Of a DNA stretch of 64,000 nt, positions 11,816 through 21,463 are shown piece after piece. The notes under the pieces were generated by a model. It ran no database searches. It was not told the origin of the DNA and saw nothing but the letters and a program-made list of their open reading frames with translations. Made by a program: the position numbers and the translations under genes. Source of the stretch: Isoetes taiwanensis (taxonomy: Eukaryota; Streptophyta; Lycopodiopsida; Isoetales; Isoetaceae). The number at the start of each line of letters is the position of its first letter. Positions within the stretch are counted from its first letter, which is position 1. Location of the stretch: contig JAJEKV010000111.1 in NCBI GenBank assembly GCA_021234155.1, forward strand, positions 1,370,968 through 1,434,967, in the 5' to 3' direction.

Positions 11816-12077
11816 ATGGCACGTAAGAAAAATGAGAAGCCAACTCGTGAAGCTCCTTCGTCGTGGAGAGTTGATGAAAGGATGGCGATGAGCCGGATCA
11901 CCTCAAAGGGTAGAGCTGGAAGGTCGCTTGATTTCCTTGAAACGCCATATTTACAGGGCAGAAGCTCTGAAGAGGTTGCTGAAAATGGAGGATGTTTGGC
12001 TGCACAACACTTTCCGGACGTTGTTTAAGAAGCTTTACATGAAGGAAAAGAGGCAGCGTGTGGCTTTTGGTAACTAA
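11816..12077 (+). pseudogene. Small basic protein gene near the transposon's left end, frameshifted
   Basis: An ATG at 11816 opens MARKKNEKPTREAPSS in one frame. Downstream of about 11905 a different frame carries strongly coding-like, Lys/Arg- and Leu-rich sequence (GRLISLKRHIYRAEALKRLL, then FKKLYMKEKRQRVAFGN) to TAA at 12075-12077. Read together they give a basic protein of about 87 residues broken by one indel at roughly 11880-11907. I do not recognise it. Position inside the inverted repeats makes it cargo of the transposon. Confidence 0.4.
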
Positions 12078-12747
12078 ACTCATCCTCGGCCTCCCTATCC
12101 GATGGGAGAATTGATGACCGGCCGGATCTCAGATCGCCGACAAGCCATAACAGAGTTCCAACCGGGGATCTAATTGCGGTGGAACTGGATATTGACTGAA
12201 ACGTCCATGTTTAATATTATCTATTATTATATATTATCTTTCTGTTCAACTATCTCTTTCGAGGCATGTTGTTTAGTTGATATTATTATCTACGTAATCC
12301 ATCCATGTACTCCATTCCTATATGAATAGAATGTTTTTGTCTACATCGAGAACAGCCCAATGACGTGCAATTTCTGAACAGTAATATCTTGTTTCATCGA
12401 GGCCTCCTCGATTTAAATTGGGCGCCCCCACTTTCCTTCCAGAGGAAATTGGGCGCCCATTTTCCTTTCCTTCGAATAGTCTCCCCGTAAACCGGGCGTC
12501 ACGACTTTGCCCTTCGATGCTTCCGCCGCCAGAAAATTGGGCGCCACCACTTTCCTTCTTGCGTGCAAAAGGAAAACGAAAAACGTGAGATCGAACCAAG
12601 ATAAGAACTCAAACATAACAACCGATTCATGGACAACACAAGTTACATCATCATATCATATAAAGTTATTAAATACATGAGTCATAGATTGTAATTATTG
12701 GTGATTCTATTAATCTCAAAAGCCTCGCGCTCCGGAACCCACACAAT

Positions 12748-13167
12748 ATGGATAGTAACATGATACTCGCCGGGGGAGTCTTTCTTTCGACCAAAGAGCT
12801 ATACCATACAGCCGTGGATCGAGAGAGATCCCTTTCAACTCGCAGCATAAAGATCGCCATAGGTCATAAGGCAAGTAAGGGTGTCAACATGGGGCCTCGT
12901 GAACATGGCGAGACATGGCAAATGAATGTGTTGTCTTCATCGAATGCAGCTATATTTATAGCCAAGGAATTATTGATGACTATCAGAGCAAAGATTATTG
13001 GTTGTATATACGGTGTACATCCAATAATCTTTATGCGCATAATACCTTCAATAATGATTGTAGGTATAAATATATCTCAAACCAATTTTGACCATCAAAT
13101 TTGGCCTTCGCTAGCCATGTGGTCTCATTCTCGATCCTCGAACGTGATTCCATCAACCGCAAGATGA
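12748..13167 (+). CDS. Hypothetical open frame in the transposon
   Basis: A 139-codon ATG-initiated frame containing a hydrophobic stretch (about residues 85-105, rich in Ile). I recognise no domain and codon evidence is weak. It could be non-coding. Confidence 0.2.
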   Translation: MDSNMILAGGVFLSTKELYHTAVDRERSLSTRSIKIAIGHKASKGVNMGPREHGETWQMNVLSSSNAAIFIAKELLMTIRAKIIGCIYGVHPIIFMRIIPSIMIVGINISQTNFDHQIWPSLAMWSHSRSSNVIPSTAR

Positions 13168-13648
13168 ATCACGAAAACTTCAAGCAAAGGCCGCTTGCGC
13201 GAGATACCCATGGAAGACCGATGACCACAATCGCTTCTAAATCCTCGCCATTATCCTGATCCCTTCGACGTTATCATCCATCTGATATGGAATAGAGAGC
13301 ATCAAATGTACATGCTAGAGAAGATCGCTGGGGTGCCTGGTGAAAATGACTCAGAAGAGTCCCCCTAAATGAACGCTTGTCATCTTGTTGTAATCAGACT
13401 GTAATCATCTATGAGATAAAGTATTAGTACAACTTGTCTTCTATATGTGCAACTTGTCCAACATGTCCCGTGAAATTGGGCGCCCGCCCACTTTGCAAAC
13501 TAGAATGGTTCCCCTTGAATGCTCATAGCGAATGATGCGCGAAATTGGGCGGCCGCCCAATTTCGCGTGGCTGTACAGGTATACCTTATACGGTTACCTG
13601 TTGCGCTAGAATGTACGCCAATAATTGACATCAATAATTTCTCACCAC

Positions 13649-13655
13649 TATAAAA
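13649..13655 (+). promoter_or_regulatory. TATA-box-like element
   Basis: TATAAAA in the context CCACTATAAAAGCAGC. The expected transcription start, about 30 bp downstream, falls on or just beside the ATG at 13680. Confidence 0.35.
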
Positions 13656-13679
13656 GCAGCTCCACTGCATTCATCTCTC

Positions 13680-13922
13680 ATGGCTTCCTTGCCGGATCAT
13701 CCGGAGAACATCCGATCCTTCAAGTGCTACTTGAATTACAACGATATTTGCCAGTGCTATATGACTGGTGTTAGTCTTGATCCATGGCTCCAGTCCAAAG
13801 CAGATGGACCTGCGAGTACTTGCAGGAAGCTCACTCGTGTTGTGGTCCACCTGTATTGGCTTCCTGATCAGCAGATCTTTGAGCTGAATGGCATCGGCTT
13901 GGCAGGCGTTGACGACGAGTGA
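13680..13922 (+). CDS. Hypothetical 80-residue protein in the transposon
   Basis: An intact ATG-to-TGA frame begins MASLPDHPENIRSFKCYLNY and ends GIGLAGVDDE. It has four cysteines, no obvious membrane segment and an acidic C-terminus. A good TATA box lies 31 bp upstream of the ATG, too close for a normal 5' leader. Either the leader is nearly absent or the match is fortuitous. No family recognised. It lies between two copies of the dyad motif (13542 and 14190). Confidence 0.4.
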   Translation: MASLPDHPENIRSFKCYLNYNDICQCYMTGVSLDPWLQSKADGPASTCRKLTRVVVHLYWLPDQQIFELNGIGLAGVDDE

Positions 13923-14396
13923 CTCTTTGTACACTCGGATATGTTAATGTACCTGACAAGGATATAATAATGTTGTAAGGATGTAATAAGCATAGTCAAT
14001 ATTATATAATGTAACGTACCTGAGTAATTCCTGAGGGTCTGCTCTTTGATCTCCACTGTTTCTGCACCTCCACTTCACTTCATGTTTGATGGCGCTTATT
14101 TTCGAAAGAAATTGGGCTCCAATTTATCATGGGAGGATAGCTTAAGTCAAATAAATTTATTAAAAGGCTATAGTTTCTAAGGGTTAACCAAATTCGGCGC
14201 CCGCCCAATTTGGTTAGCAAATTGGGCGGGCGCCCAATTTGGTTAGCAAAGTAAACTAGAGAAATTTAAGACAAGGAAATGAGTGCAACGTTATCATTTC
14301 TGAAAAAGAAGTATGAACAATTGTTATTAACATATTTCACGTATTTTCAAATCATAAATTGCTCATTCGTCTGGAGGCACATCTTCCGAATGATCC

Positions 14397-15218
14397 CTAC
14401 CGGTTCTTCATCATGTCAATTTGAGGTTGTTGTGCCGCCTCTTTGATCAATTCCATTCTTTGCCCCGCCTCATTCTCATCATCCGCACCCTGATTGTCTT
14501 CTGTGTTCGCCACCTCTTCCTCTACATCTTGACTGTTCATTGTGTTGGGGACCACATCCTCTCCATCCTGATTGTCCCCTTCCTGTGTTTCCATGACAAC
14601 GACAGACTCAGGCTCCCTAGCAACCTCTTCCTCGAACTTTGAGGTCGCCTCAATCATGTCCTGAGTATTCACCAGGTCCGGGCCCCGCCAAAGGCGTTGA
14701 TGTTGTTTTTCTTCTCCTAAATAGTTCCAAATCCCCGAGAGCCTAGGGCACGCCCTTTTGAGCTCTACTTGAATCGCGCCTTGTCCCTGTCTCGTAATTG
14801 ATTGCACTTCGCTTATGGTTGTAGACGAGACGGACAAGGTGTCTCGAAGGGTGAAGTCGAGGTCGAGGAACATTTTTGGAAGTAGAGGCCTTCTTCTTTC
14901 CCTCTTTTATCTTCTTAGTAGTGCCCGAGCTCTTGATTTTTTTCTCGCCTAACATGACATCGAAGTTGCTCGAATATCCGCATGCTTAATTTCCAGCTTC
15001 TCGCCCGTCTCAAAAGACAATGTTTTATAGCCCTCGCGACACCGCAGCTCGGCTAAAAGCACCACCGGAAAAGAAGTCGAGAACAAAGGCAACCTTCCAA
15101 AGATCAACTTCAGTACTAGATAGGTGCACGCCCTACTTTCCAACCGATTTTGCACCAAGATCCTCCCCACCGCTTTGCACCCTTTGTCACACCAAGGTCG
15201 ATACATGTACCAATAAGT
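14397..15218 (-). CDS. Unrecognised minus-strand transposon gene, 3' exon(s)
   Basis: From the splice acceptor at 15219-15220 the minus strand reads TYWYMYRPWCDKGCKAVGRI..., then changes frame and continues with IFGRLPLFSTSFPVVLLAEL and, in 14873-14397, a long acidic tail (EEEVAREPESVVV..., NTEDNQGADDENEAGQ) ending at a stop at 14397. The Asp/Glu-rich C-terminus is a clear compositional feature. I cannot name the family. Frame changes near 14940 suggest decay or a missed intron. It forms a series with the exons up to 18.26 kb. Confidence 0.4.
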
Positions 15219-15292
15219 CTGCAGGGAAAAACAAATGTTAGAAACATTGATAGTCAACAAGCAAATTGGGGCGCCCAATTTAAAATGCATAC
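15219..15292 (-). other. Intron of the minus-strand transposon gene, containing a dyad motif
   Basis: On minus: donor GTATGC at 15292, pyrimidine-rich acceptor TTTTTCCCTGCAG ending at 15219. It is 74 bp long and holds one copy of the AAATTGGG motif at 15263-15281. Confidence 0.5.
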
Positions 15293-15660
15293 CGCCGCAC
15301 ACACTTATGATCGTGCAAATTCTTTTCGATGTCCCGCTTTTTCTCGTAAATACTTGGGAAACTTAGCATATTGCTTTGATGGTCGGAATTGGCGAAGCAA
15401 ATATTTATTTCTCAGACTTGATGTGCGCGCCGGCTCTCGGCAACATACATTAGCAGGGACAAGACATTGCAACTCTCGAACTCTAGAGGTAGAAGCGCTT
15501 CGCCGGGGGGTCCCGGTAGGAACTAACCCAAACACGGCCGCCACCGCTTATTGTCTTCATGGCGGATAGGCACTCATTGAGGCGGTCCGGGGTAATAAAT
15601 ATAGCTACCCAAGAAAGCCGCTGGGTCCGCCATCATCGTCTTTGCTGGGTCAAGGAATTT
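15293..15660 (-). CDS. Unrecognised minus-strand transposon gene, internal exon
   Basis: The minus strand shows coding-like but frame-shifting sequence, including CNVLSLLMYVAESRRAHQV and FPSIYEKKRDIEKNLHDHKC, just upstream of the donor at 15292. The frame is interrupted more than once. No family recognised. Confidence 0.3.
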
Positions 15661-15813
15661 TTCATAATCTTCCTTTGGCCATTTCTTCATATATCCGGTC
15701 GCATCCAATGAAGCGGGCCGGTGTTTACCACGCCCACGCACAAACCTCGCGGACTAACGTGGAAACACTTGAAAGGTTTGCCACCCTCCTCAACGGCCCA
15801 AGAAGACATTCGC

Positions 15814-16348
15814 CTACTTTGTCAGAGGGACTCCGGAAAAGCTTTCCTTCTCCATCTCTTTAAGGCCCTTCGCCCATCCACCGATGCTACTTGCAAACAT
15901 AAGCATCAGATTCTCCGTGAATATGGGGTGAGCTTGCCTCAAGGCAGCCATGTCTTGAAAAGGAAGTTTCTTCACTTCCTTCATGTATCTGACAAGGGCC
16001 CGCTCCATTGTTCCAATCTTCTTCAGCTCTACGGCTCTGACTTTCATGGTGCGTCTCCCAGTATAATCCTTGCTTCCCTTCAGGAATGTGGTGTCATCCT
16101 TGATCTCCTTCAGCAGCCTTTGCAGATCTAGAGGATGCATGGACTTTAATGGGCGACAGGAATTATTGGTGAAAAGTCTAAGCCTATCCTTCACTTCAAT
16201 TTTTTCTCCCTTCTCGTCCTTCAACCGGTCTTCGTAGAATAACTGGGCAACTTCGGTGCACAAATTCCACGACTCGTCGTCAAGATATACAAAGTAGTCG
16301 TAGTCACGCATAGTTGACTTCTTAATCGTTCGCTACAGCTTTCCAATC
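15814..16348 (-). CDS. Unrecognised minus-strand transposon gene, 165-residue open segment
   Basis: After an acceptor at 16349-16350 the minus strand carries a 165-codon frame (16311-15814) starting MRDYDYFVYLDDESWNLC and containing HPLDLQRLLKEIKDDTTFLK and a basic, helix-rich C-terminal half. It is the longest uninterrupted piece of this gene. Codons just after the acceptor are in another frame with a stop, so a one-base shift near 16312 is likely. No domain recognised; neither transposase nor helicase motifs are seen. Confidence 0.45.
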
Positions 16349-16650
16349 CTGCATGACACACAAGGCACCAGATAAGGCGCATACACATCATCTTAATTTG
16401 CTTGCACTAGCTGACCCAAATTGGGCGCCCACCCAATTTCAGATCATCCGACACTCAGGTGAAACTGGGCGGGCGCCCAATTTCCCTGAACGGTTCCGAA
16501 ATTGGGCGAGCGCCCTATTTGCAGCCGTTCCGGGAAATTGGGCGCCCCCCAATTTGAAAAGAGTGCCAACAATCTGAAATTGGGCGGGCGCCCAATTTCG
16601 AACTAGTGGATAGCACGAACTGTCAGAAGTAATGGTGGTAGTGCACTTAC
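16349..16650 (-). other. 302-bp intron of the minus-strand transposon gene with five dyad motifs
   Basis: On minus: donor GTAAGTGC at 16650, acceptor CATGCAG ending at 16349. Between them lie dyad copies at 16418, 16462, 16499, 16535 and 16577, about 37-44 bp apart. Coding-like sequence resumes on both sides. Confidence 0.5.
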
Positions 16651-17270
16651 AGAATAAGCTCCACCGACGGAGTGCCCGCATTTTCCCTTCTTAGGCTTCC
16701 CATAGAATGCCCACTGGTTACGAAGCTGCTGAATTTCTTCGAAGAATACTTCTTCGTGTATAGTCTTCTTTGTTATGTCATTATTCTCCGGCCGACACCT
16801 AACGTGCTCGATTGTTTGTGGAGATTTCCGCCAGACTCGGCATTTCCTTTTGGCATAGAAAAGAATATCGGGTTACGCCAAGTGCTTCCTTTCAGAGGCC
16901 ATGCCAAAGCTTGTGTGACAAGCGGTTGAGCAACCGTGGTCGTATGGTTGCCATTTACAATCCAAGATTCTCATTTTGCGTGGTCCTCGCCTTTTCCACT
17001 TGATTGCTCGCCTGTCTCTCGGATCGACGGCCGCGACACATCGGCACGGGGAGGGTGCATCTGATGGCTGATAAACGATTCATAGAGAGTGTCCAAGTGC
17101 TCTGGACTTATGACCCTACAAGTCATATTTGTCGGGGCTTTATGCATCTTGAACACATCGACTTCAATCTCGGCCCACCCCCGAGGGTAGATTCTCTCCA
17201 CATGTGCTTGATGCTTGCTATGGCGCTCGTGACAACTCATGTTCCGCTCTCCCGAAAGTGACGCCGCCAC
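16651..17270 (-). CDS. Unrecognised minus-strand transposon gene, internal exons
   Basis: The 3' end of this segment reads EEIQQLRNQWAFYGKPKKGK up to the donor at 16650. The upstream part (17270-16971) reads RHSKHQAHVERIYPRGWAEI followed by VFKMHKAPTNMTCRVISPEH. Both look coding but are joined by stop-containing sequence (about 16800-16970), so an intron or decay lies between. No family recognised. Confidence 0.35.
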
Positions 17271-18263
17271 CAGATGGAGTGAACTTCACGATCTGCCGGC
17301 TACTCTCCCGTTCTTCAGATGAAGAAGCAGATAAGGACTCCCTCTCTGAACTATTTGGGCTCTGTGATAAGATGTCCCGCTTGCGCCTCTTGGACGGACC
17401 ACCTAAATCTTTTCCTCTCAAGGCTTTAGGGGTTCCTCTTCGGACGGCTGGTCCTCTTTCGCACTCACCTCGGGTGACCTTTGATATTCTCTTCATTCCA
17501 ATCGAATACAAGTTTAGTGGCAGCTTTACGGTGAATAGCCGTGAGCAGTGTGTCCTCGCCTTCTTTATCACCAGATCGGTCTCCATGGGCGCCCCCCCTG
17601 CGCTTGGCCGTCTCACCTTTCTTGTATCTAGACTTAAGCCACTTAGTATCGTATACTTTTAGGTTGGTTTTTGCCCCGATACTCGCGGAACGCTGCTTTC
17701 GACCTGTTCGCTTTTTGTGTTCTAATATCCACCGCCGACAAAGATAGTAGCCATCCAAGATATCAGCTTCTTGATTTGATGCCCGAAGCGCTCTAAACTT
17801 TCATATGAGTCTAGCGCCCATCCTTTCGAAAGCAAGAATGTGGGCTTTCCTTTATACTTGCGCCATCATACATGGCTCGTACTTAGAAAGTGGAACTTTA
17901 TAACGGACGAAAGTCCGATCTACGGTGTCTTCAACATCGATGAGGAAGTCATCCTTGTTCTCAGGCGAGACCTCCATGTCGATGACGATACCCGCCGAAT
18001 TCATTTTTCCTGCCCCTATCTTGCCAAAGAAAAGCAAAAGATCCTTGAGGTGGTTTGTCTGGGACCCAGGATGAATATTCCCTATCTCTATGCACCAGAC
18101 CCATTCCTCAGCAACCGTCAAAATTTCATGGGGCACAACCTGGATGCCAAAGAAATGCGTTCTTTCTCTTCTTCGTTCTTGCATCCTCTATTGCAATAGC
18201 CTCTCGCAAATTTGGGTCCGTCACCGAACCCGGCGACCGCTTTGTTCAAGGCCATATTAATTC
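17218..18263 (-). CDS. Unrecognised minus-strand transposon gene, 5' exons
   Basis: A likely acceptor (TTCTGCAG on minus, 18264-18269) opens sequence that includes KNEEEKERIS, then GIVIDMEVSPENKDDFLIDV and YKVPLSKYEP, then WILEHKKRTGRKQRSASIGA and a Ser/Arg/Lys-rich region with KALRGKDLGGPSKRRKRDIL (a nuclear-localisation-like basic cluster). Frames change at about 18120, 17850 and 17600. The product would be a nuclear protein of unknown role encoded opposite the transposase. Degraded. Confidence 0.35.
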
Positions 18264-18298
18264 CTGCAGAACGGAAAGTAGTGTTAGTACCTGGGAGA

Positions 18299-18600
18299 CT
18301 TGGGGCTGAAGAGACTGTTGTATGATGGAGGCAAATTGGGCGCCCGCCCAATTTGGCCGGATCCCTACGCACACCAAATTGGGCGCCCGCCAAATTTGCT
18401 CGGCTCAACTCATGGTGAGCCTTGGGGCTCAGGAGACAACTGCATCACAGGGGCTAAATTGGGCGTCCGCCCAATTTGGATTGTCCCTACACACACCAAA
18501 TTGGGCGCCCGCCCAATTTACTCGGCTGAACTCATGGTGAGCCTTGGGGCTGAGGAGACGATTGCATCATAGGGGCCAAATTGGGCGCCCGCCCAATTTA
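18299..18600. repeat. Tandem repeat, about 122 bp, carrying dyad motifs
   Basis: Phrases such as 'CTCATGGTGAGCCTTGGGGC' recur with a 122-bp period (CTCGGCT at 18399 and 18521). About 2.5 copies, each with two dyad motifs. Confidence 0.7.
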
Positions 18601-18814
18601 CTTATCCCTCACACCAAATTGGGCGGACGCCCAATTTGCCTATCCCCGGAGAGCACGACTTCCTAGGATGTTAGACTTGGGTAGAGTAAATTGGGCTTCA
18701 CCAATTTAGTCTCTACCAAGTCTACCTTCCAAGGAAGTCGTGTTCTCTCGATAGGCAAATTGGGCGCCCACTTTTTGGTGTGAGGGATAAGTAAATTGGG
18801 CGTCCGCCCACTTT
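18578..18814. repeat. Long imperfect inverted repeat (arms about 110 bp)
   Basis: The left arm (18578-18690) contains, in order, a dyad, TATCCCTCACACCAAA, a second dyad, TTTGCCTATC, GAGCACGACTTCCT and GACTTGG. The right arm (about 18705-18814) contains the same blocks in reverse complement: CCAAGTC, AAGGAAGTCGTG, GATAGGCAAA, TTGGTGTGAGGGATA and a final dyad. The centre near 18697 is itself a dyad-like element. It lies between the divergent gene sets of the transposon. Confidence 0.75.
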
Positions 18815-19888
18815 GGTATTAGGGAAAAAGTCCAATGTTTTGCAAAATGAAAGACCCTCAGGGAAGCAATTGGGTGCCCTATTCAGTTCTGCACACAGGT
18901 TTGCATTTGTGGGGACCAGTGAGGCATCTAGAAGATGTTAATATGTCAGCCACAGCCCAATTTCCGAGATGCAATAGCGGGATACTCAATCACTTTAAAG
19001 CCAAGTTTATATTAAGAAAGTAGTCCAAATTACCTTTGCCTCCCCGTGGGGGGGCGAGATGCCATCAACCGCTAAGATTCCTTGGTCGCATGTGGGTACC
19101 CAGCGATAGGACAATGAAGAGAGGAAGGCGCCAACAGGATGGCGACAAGCGGCCGAGAAACACAAGGCGCCAAGTGCGCGATCCGAAGCCGACAGCTGGT
19201 TCGGGAGTATAGTGCGGCGACATGATAGGGATGAGAATGACTTTCGTGGCTAACAAATATGAAGGCGACAGTGTTAAGCGGAGCACAAAGTGCCAAAGAA
19301 GCACAAAATTTTCTAAATCTGCAGTCGAGGAGAATGAGGGGCTTTTAAAGGGTTATGGACCTTTCATGACGCGAAGACAAGTGTCGTGCATGTAAGAGTT
19401 TGGCCTTTTGAAATAAAAATGGACCGTTGATGGGTTCGAGCGTGAGGAATTAATTGTGGACCTTAATAATAAGTGCATGGAGATTTTGAATTTCAAATCT
19501 GTCATTTATAGCCCGCCCAAAATTAATTCGAGTCATGCACGTGTCGCATGTGCTTTAGGCGGGAATTTGTGTTTAAAAGTTCCGGGCCGGACACATTACT
19601 TCGAAATTAGGTGGGACATTTAACTTTCAAAATAGGGGGGAAATTACATTCAAATTTTGGGGGGAATTCCTGTTTAAATGTAAATGCGCTTCAAACCTGT
19701 TGTTTTTCCTCGGCAAAGGCTTTGTTTGGCTACTATCTTTTTCTCGCAAGACGCAAAACATCTTCAAATGATTCATACTCATGGCCATGAGATCTCCAAA
19801 GGTTTGTGCTGCTCCACAGTTAAATTCGCCATACCTCGATGTGTAATTGCTGCAAATGTGATGTGAAGGGATGTAATCAATCACGCCT

Positions 19889-19991
19889 TTCCATTCACGG
19901 CTGTTCATTTGCACCTCTTCAAGCACGCCTGTTCATTCACACCTTTCCATTCACGCCTCTTCATTCACACCTCTTCATTCACGCCTTTTCG
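19889..19991. repeat. 14-bp tandem repeat
   Basis: About seven imperfect copies of CATTCAC(A/G)CCT(N)TT. Confidence 0.7.
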
Positions 19992-20263
19992 ATGGCGCCT
20001 GTTGATTTACTCCTCATCATTCACCTGGTTACTGTCACATTTACATAAACTCTAAGTTTCGATGCAGTCCGTCCTTTTCCTGAAATTGTTGTGCAGGAAT
20101 TGTGTGAGGGCTATTTTCTCCATTAACCCTTGTTTGTAGTCAGGCCCTTCCAATGCTCGATTGTATTTGTTTTGGTAGCTCAATGATAAATTCCAGTTAG
20201 TGTCTGCCTCCTTACTTCTTTTAGTGTCTGCCTCCTTCAGTTTCATCTACAGAAAGGGACCAA

Positions 20264-20840
20264 TTGTCCCTTTGTGTAGATGACCAAATAGGTGAAACTG
20301 GCCGGGTGGGCAAACTGTATCTCGAAAGTGTTTTCTCTTGGTGACAAACTAAATTGGGCGGGCGCCGAGTCTCTGCCTACTTCACAGCTCTTTAACCACC
20401 ACGAACAAATTGGGCGGGCGCCCAATTTGTGCGCGGATATGGCCTGTTCAGAGCGACAACCTTCTTTTGTACCCATTGTGAGACTGACTGCATCAATACT
20501 GCCCTTATATAAACGCCTCATTCGGTTCAAATTGGGCGGCCGCCCAATTTGCAACAAGGGGACAAATTGGGCGGTCGCCCAGATTGTCCCCTTGTGTAGA
20601 TGACCAGATAGGTGAAACTGTCCGGGTGGGCTAACTGTTATCTCGAATGTGTTTTCTCTTGGTGACAGCTAAATTGGGCGGGCGCCGAGTGTCTGCCTAC
20701 TTTACAGCTCTTCACACACCACGAACAAATTGGGCGGGCGCCCAATTTGTGCGCGGATATGGCCTGTTCAGAGCGAGAACCTTCTTTTCTACCCATTGTG
20801 AGACTTACTGCATCCAATACTAACCTTATACAAGGGGAAT
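20264..20840. repeat. 320-bp tandem duplication with dyad motifs
   Basis: TGTGTAGATGACC at 20273 and 20593 starts two copies that share TTTTCTCTTGGTGACA, a half dyad, a full dyad (20407, 20727) and GCGGATATGGCCTGTTCAGA. The first copy has two extra dyads (20529, 20564). The second copy is truncated near 20840. Confidence 0.75.
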
Positions 20841-21463
20841 CTAAAGACCTCATATGTTAAAAAGGGCACCCGCCCAATTTCATTGTCCTTGTAACCATTG
20901 AATGGGAATCCCCCAGTGTCATTTGCATTGCTTTCGTCCTTCCTTAGTCGATTTTAACACTACTGAAATCCTTTGTGCAAAGTTGTGTATCTCTTCCTTA
21001 ATGAACATCTAGTAGCAAAGGGAGTTGTGGGTCAAATGACACAATGCCACTTCAAGGAGATATCGAATGGACTAGTGAGCGTAGGTGTGGAGGAAGTGTT
21101 CAAGGCCACCATACCCTTCCTTGGCCAACCTGCATGCAAGCACAATAGCGTAGCCGGGGCTCATTCGCTCTCCTGGAGAAGTGAAGATGCTCGTGAGTCG
21201 CCTCGCTAATGACGCCCCCAAAGAAAAGACAAATGAAAAGAGGTGGGGAAGGAGACACAACCGCACGACAAGATATACCCTTCTTGAAAAGGATTGTGAG
21301 ATATGGCACTCATGCGACTCCATTATCGCCGGAAAGGGATTCATATCTTTCACCGCCCCGATGATGCGCTTTGTGACCAGTTTCCGGGTTTCAAGTTTGT
21401 GGGAGTATCTCAGAATCGGTTTCCCTCCCTTTCTCAACCAAACATCCGCTGCCGGTTGCTTGC

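Larger units (their letters stand above)
12415..20880. repeat. Dispersed 22-bp dyad motif, about 28 copies
   Basis: The motif has 10-bp arms AAATTGGGCG and CGCCCAATTT around a variable central dinucleotide. Eleven copies have both arms perfect: 13542, 14219, 16577, 18333, 18456, 18498, 18578, 18616, 20407, 20529 and 20727. Their centres are GG, CC, GC, TC or GA. Degenerate or half copies lie at 12415, 12446, 12534, 13473, 14190, 15263, 16418, 16462, 16499, 16535, 18376, 18688, 18757, 18793, 20351, 20564, 20671 and 20859. All are inside the 12.7-kb transposon, none in LINE A or elsewhere. Invariant arms with a free centre suggest a dimeric DNA-binding protein site or a short mobile foldback. 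Confidence 0.8.

Noticed and set aside
12415-20880. CRISPR-like interpretation of the regularly spaced palindromes
   Set aside because: The genome is eukaryotic, spacers are not of constant length, several are themselves repeats, and there are no cas genes.
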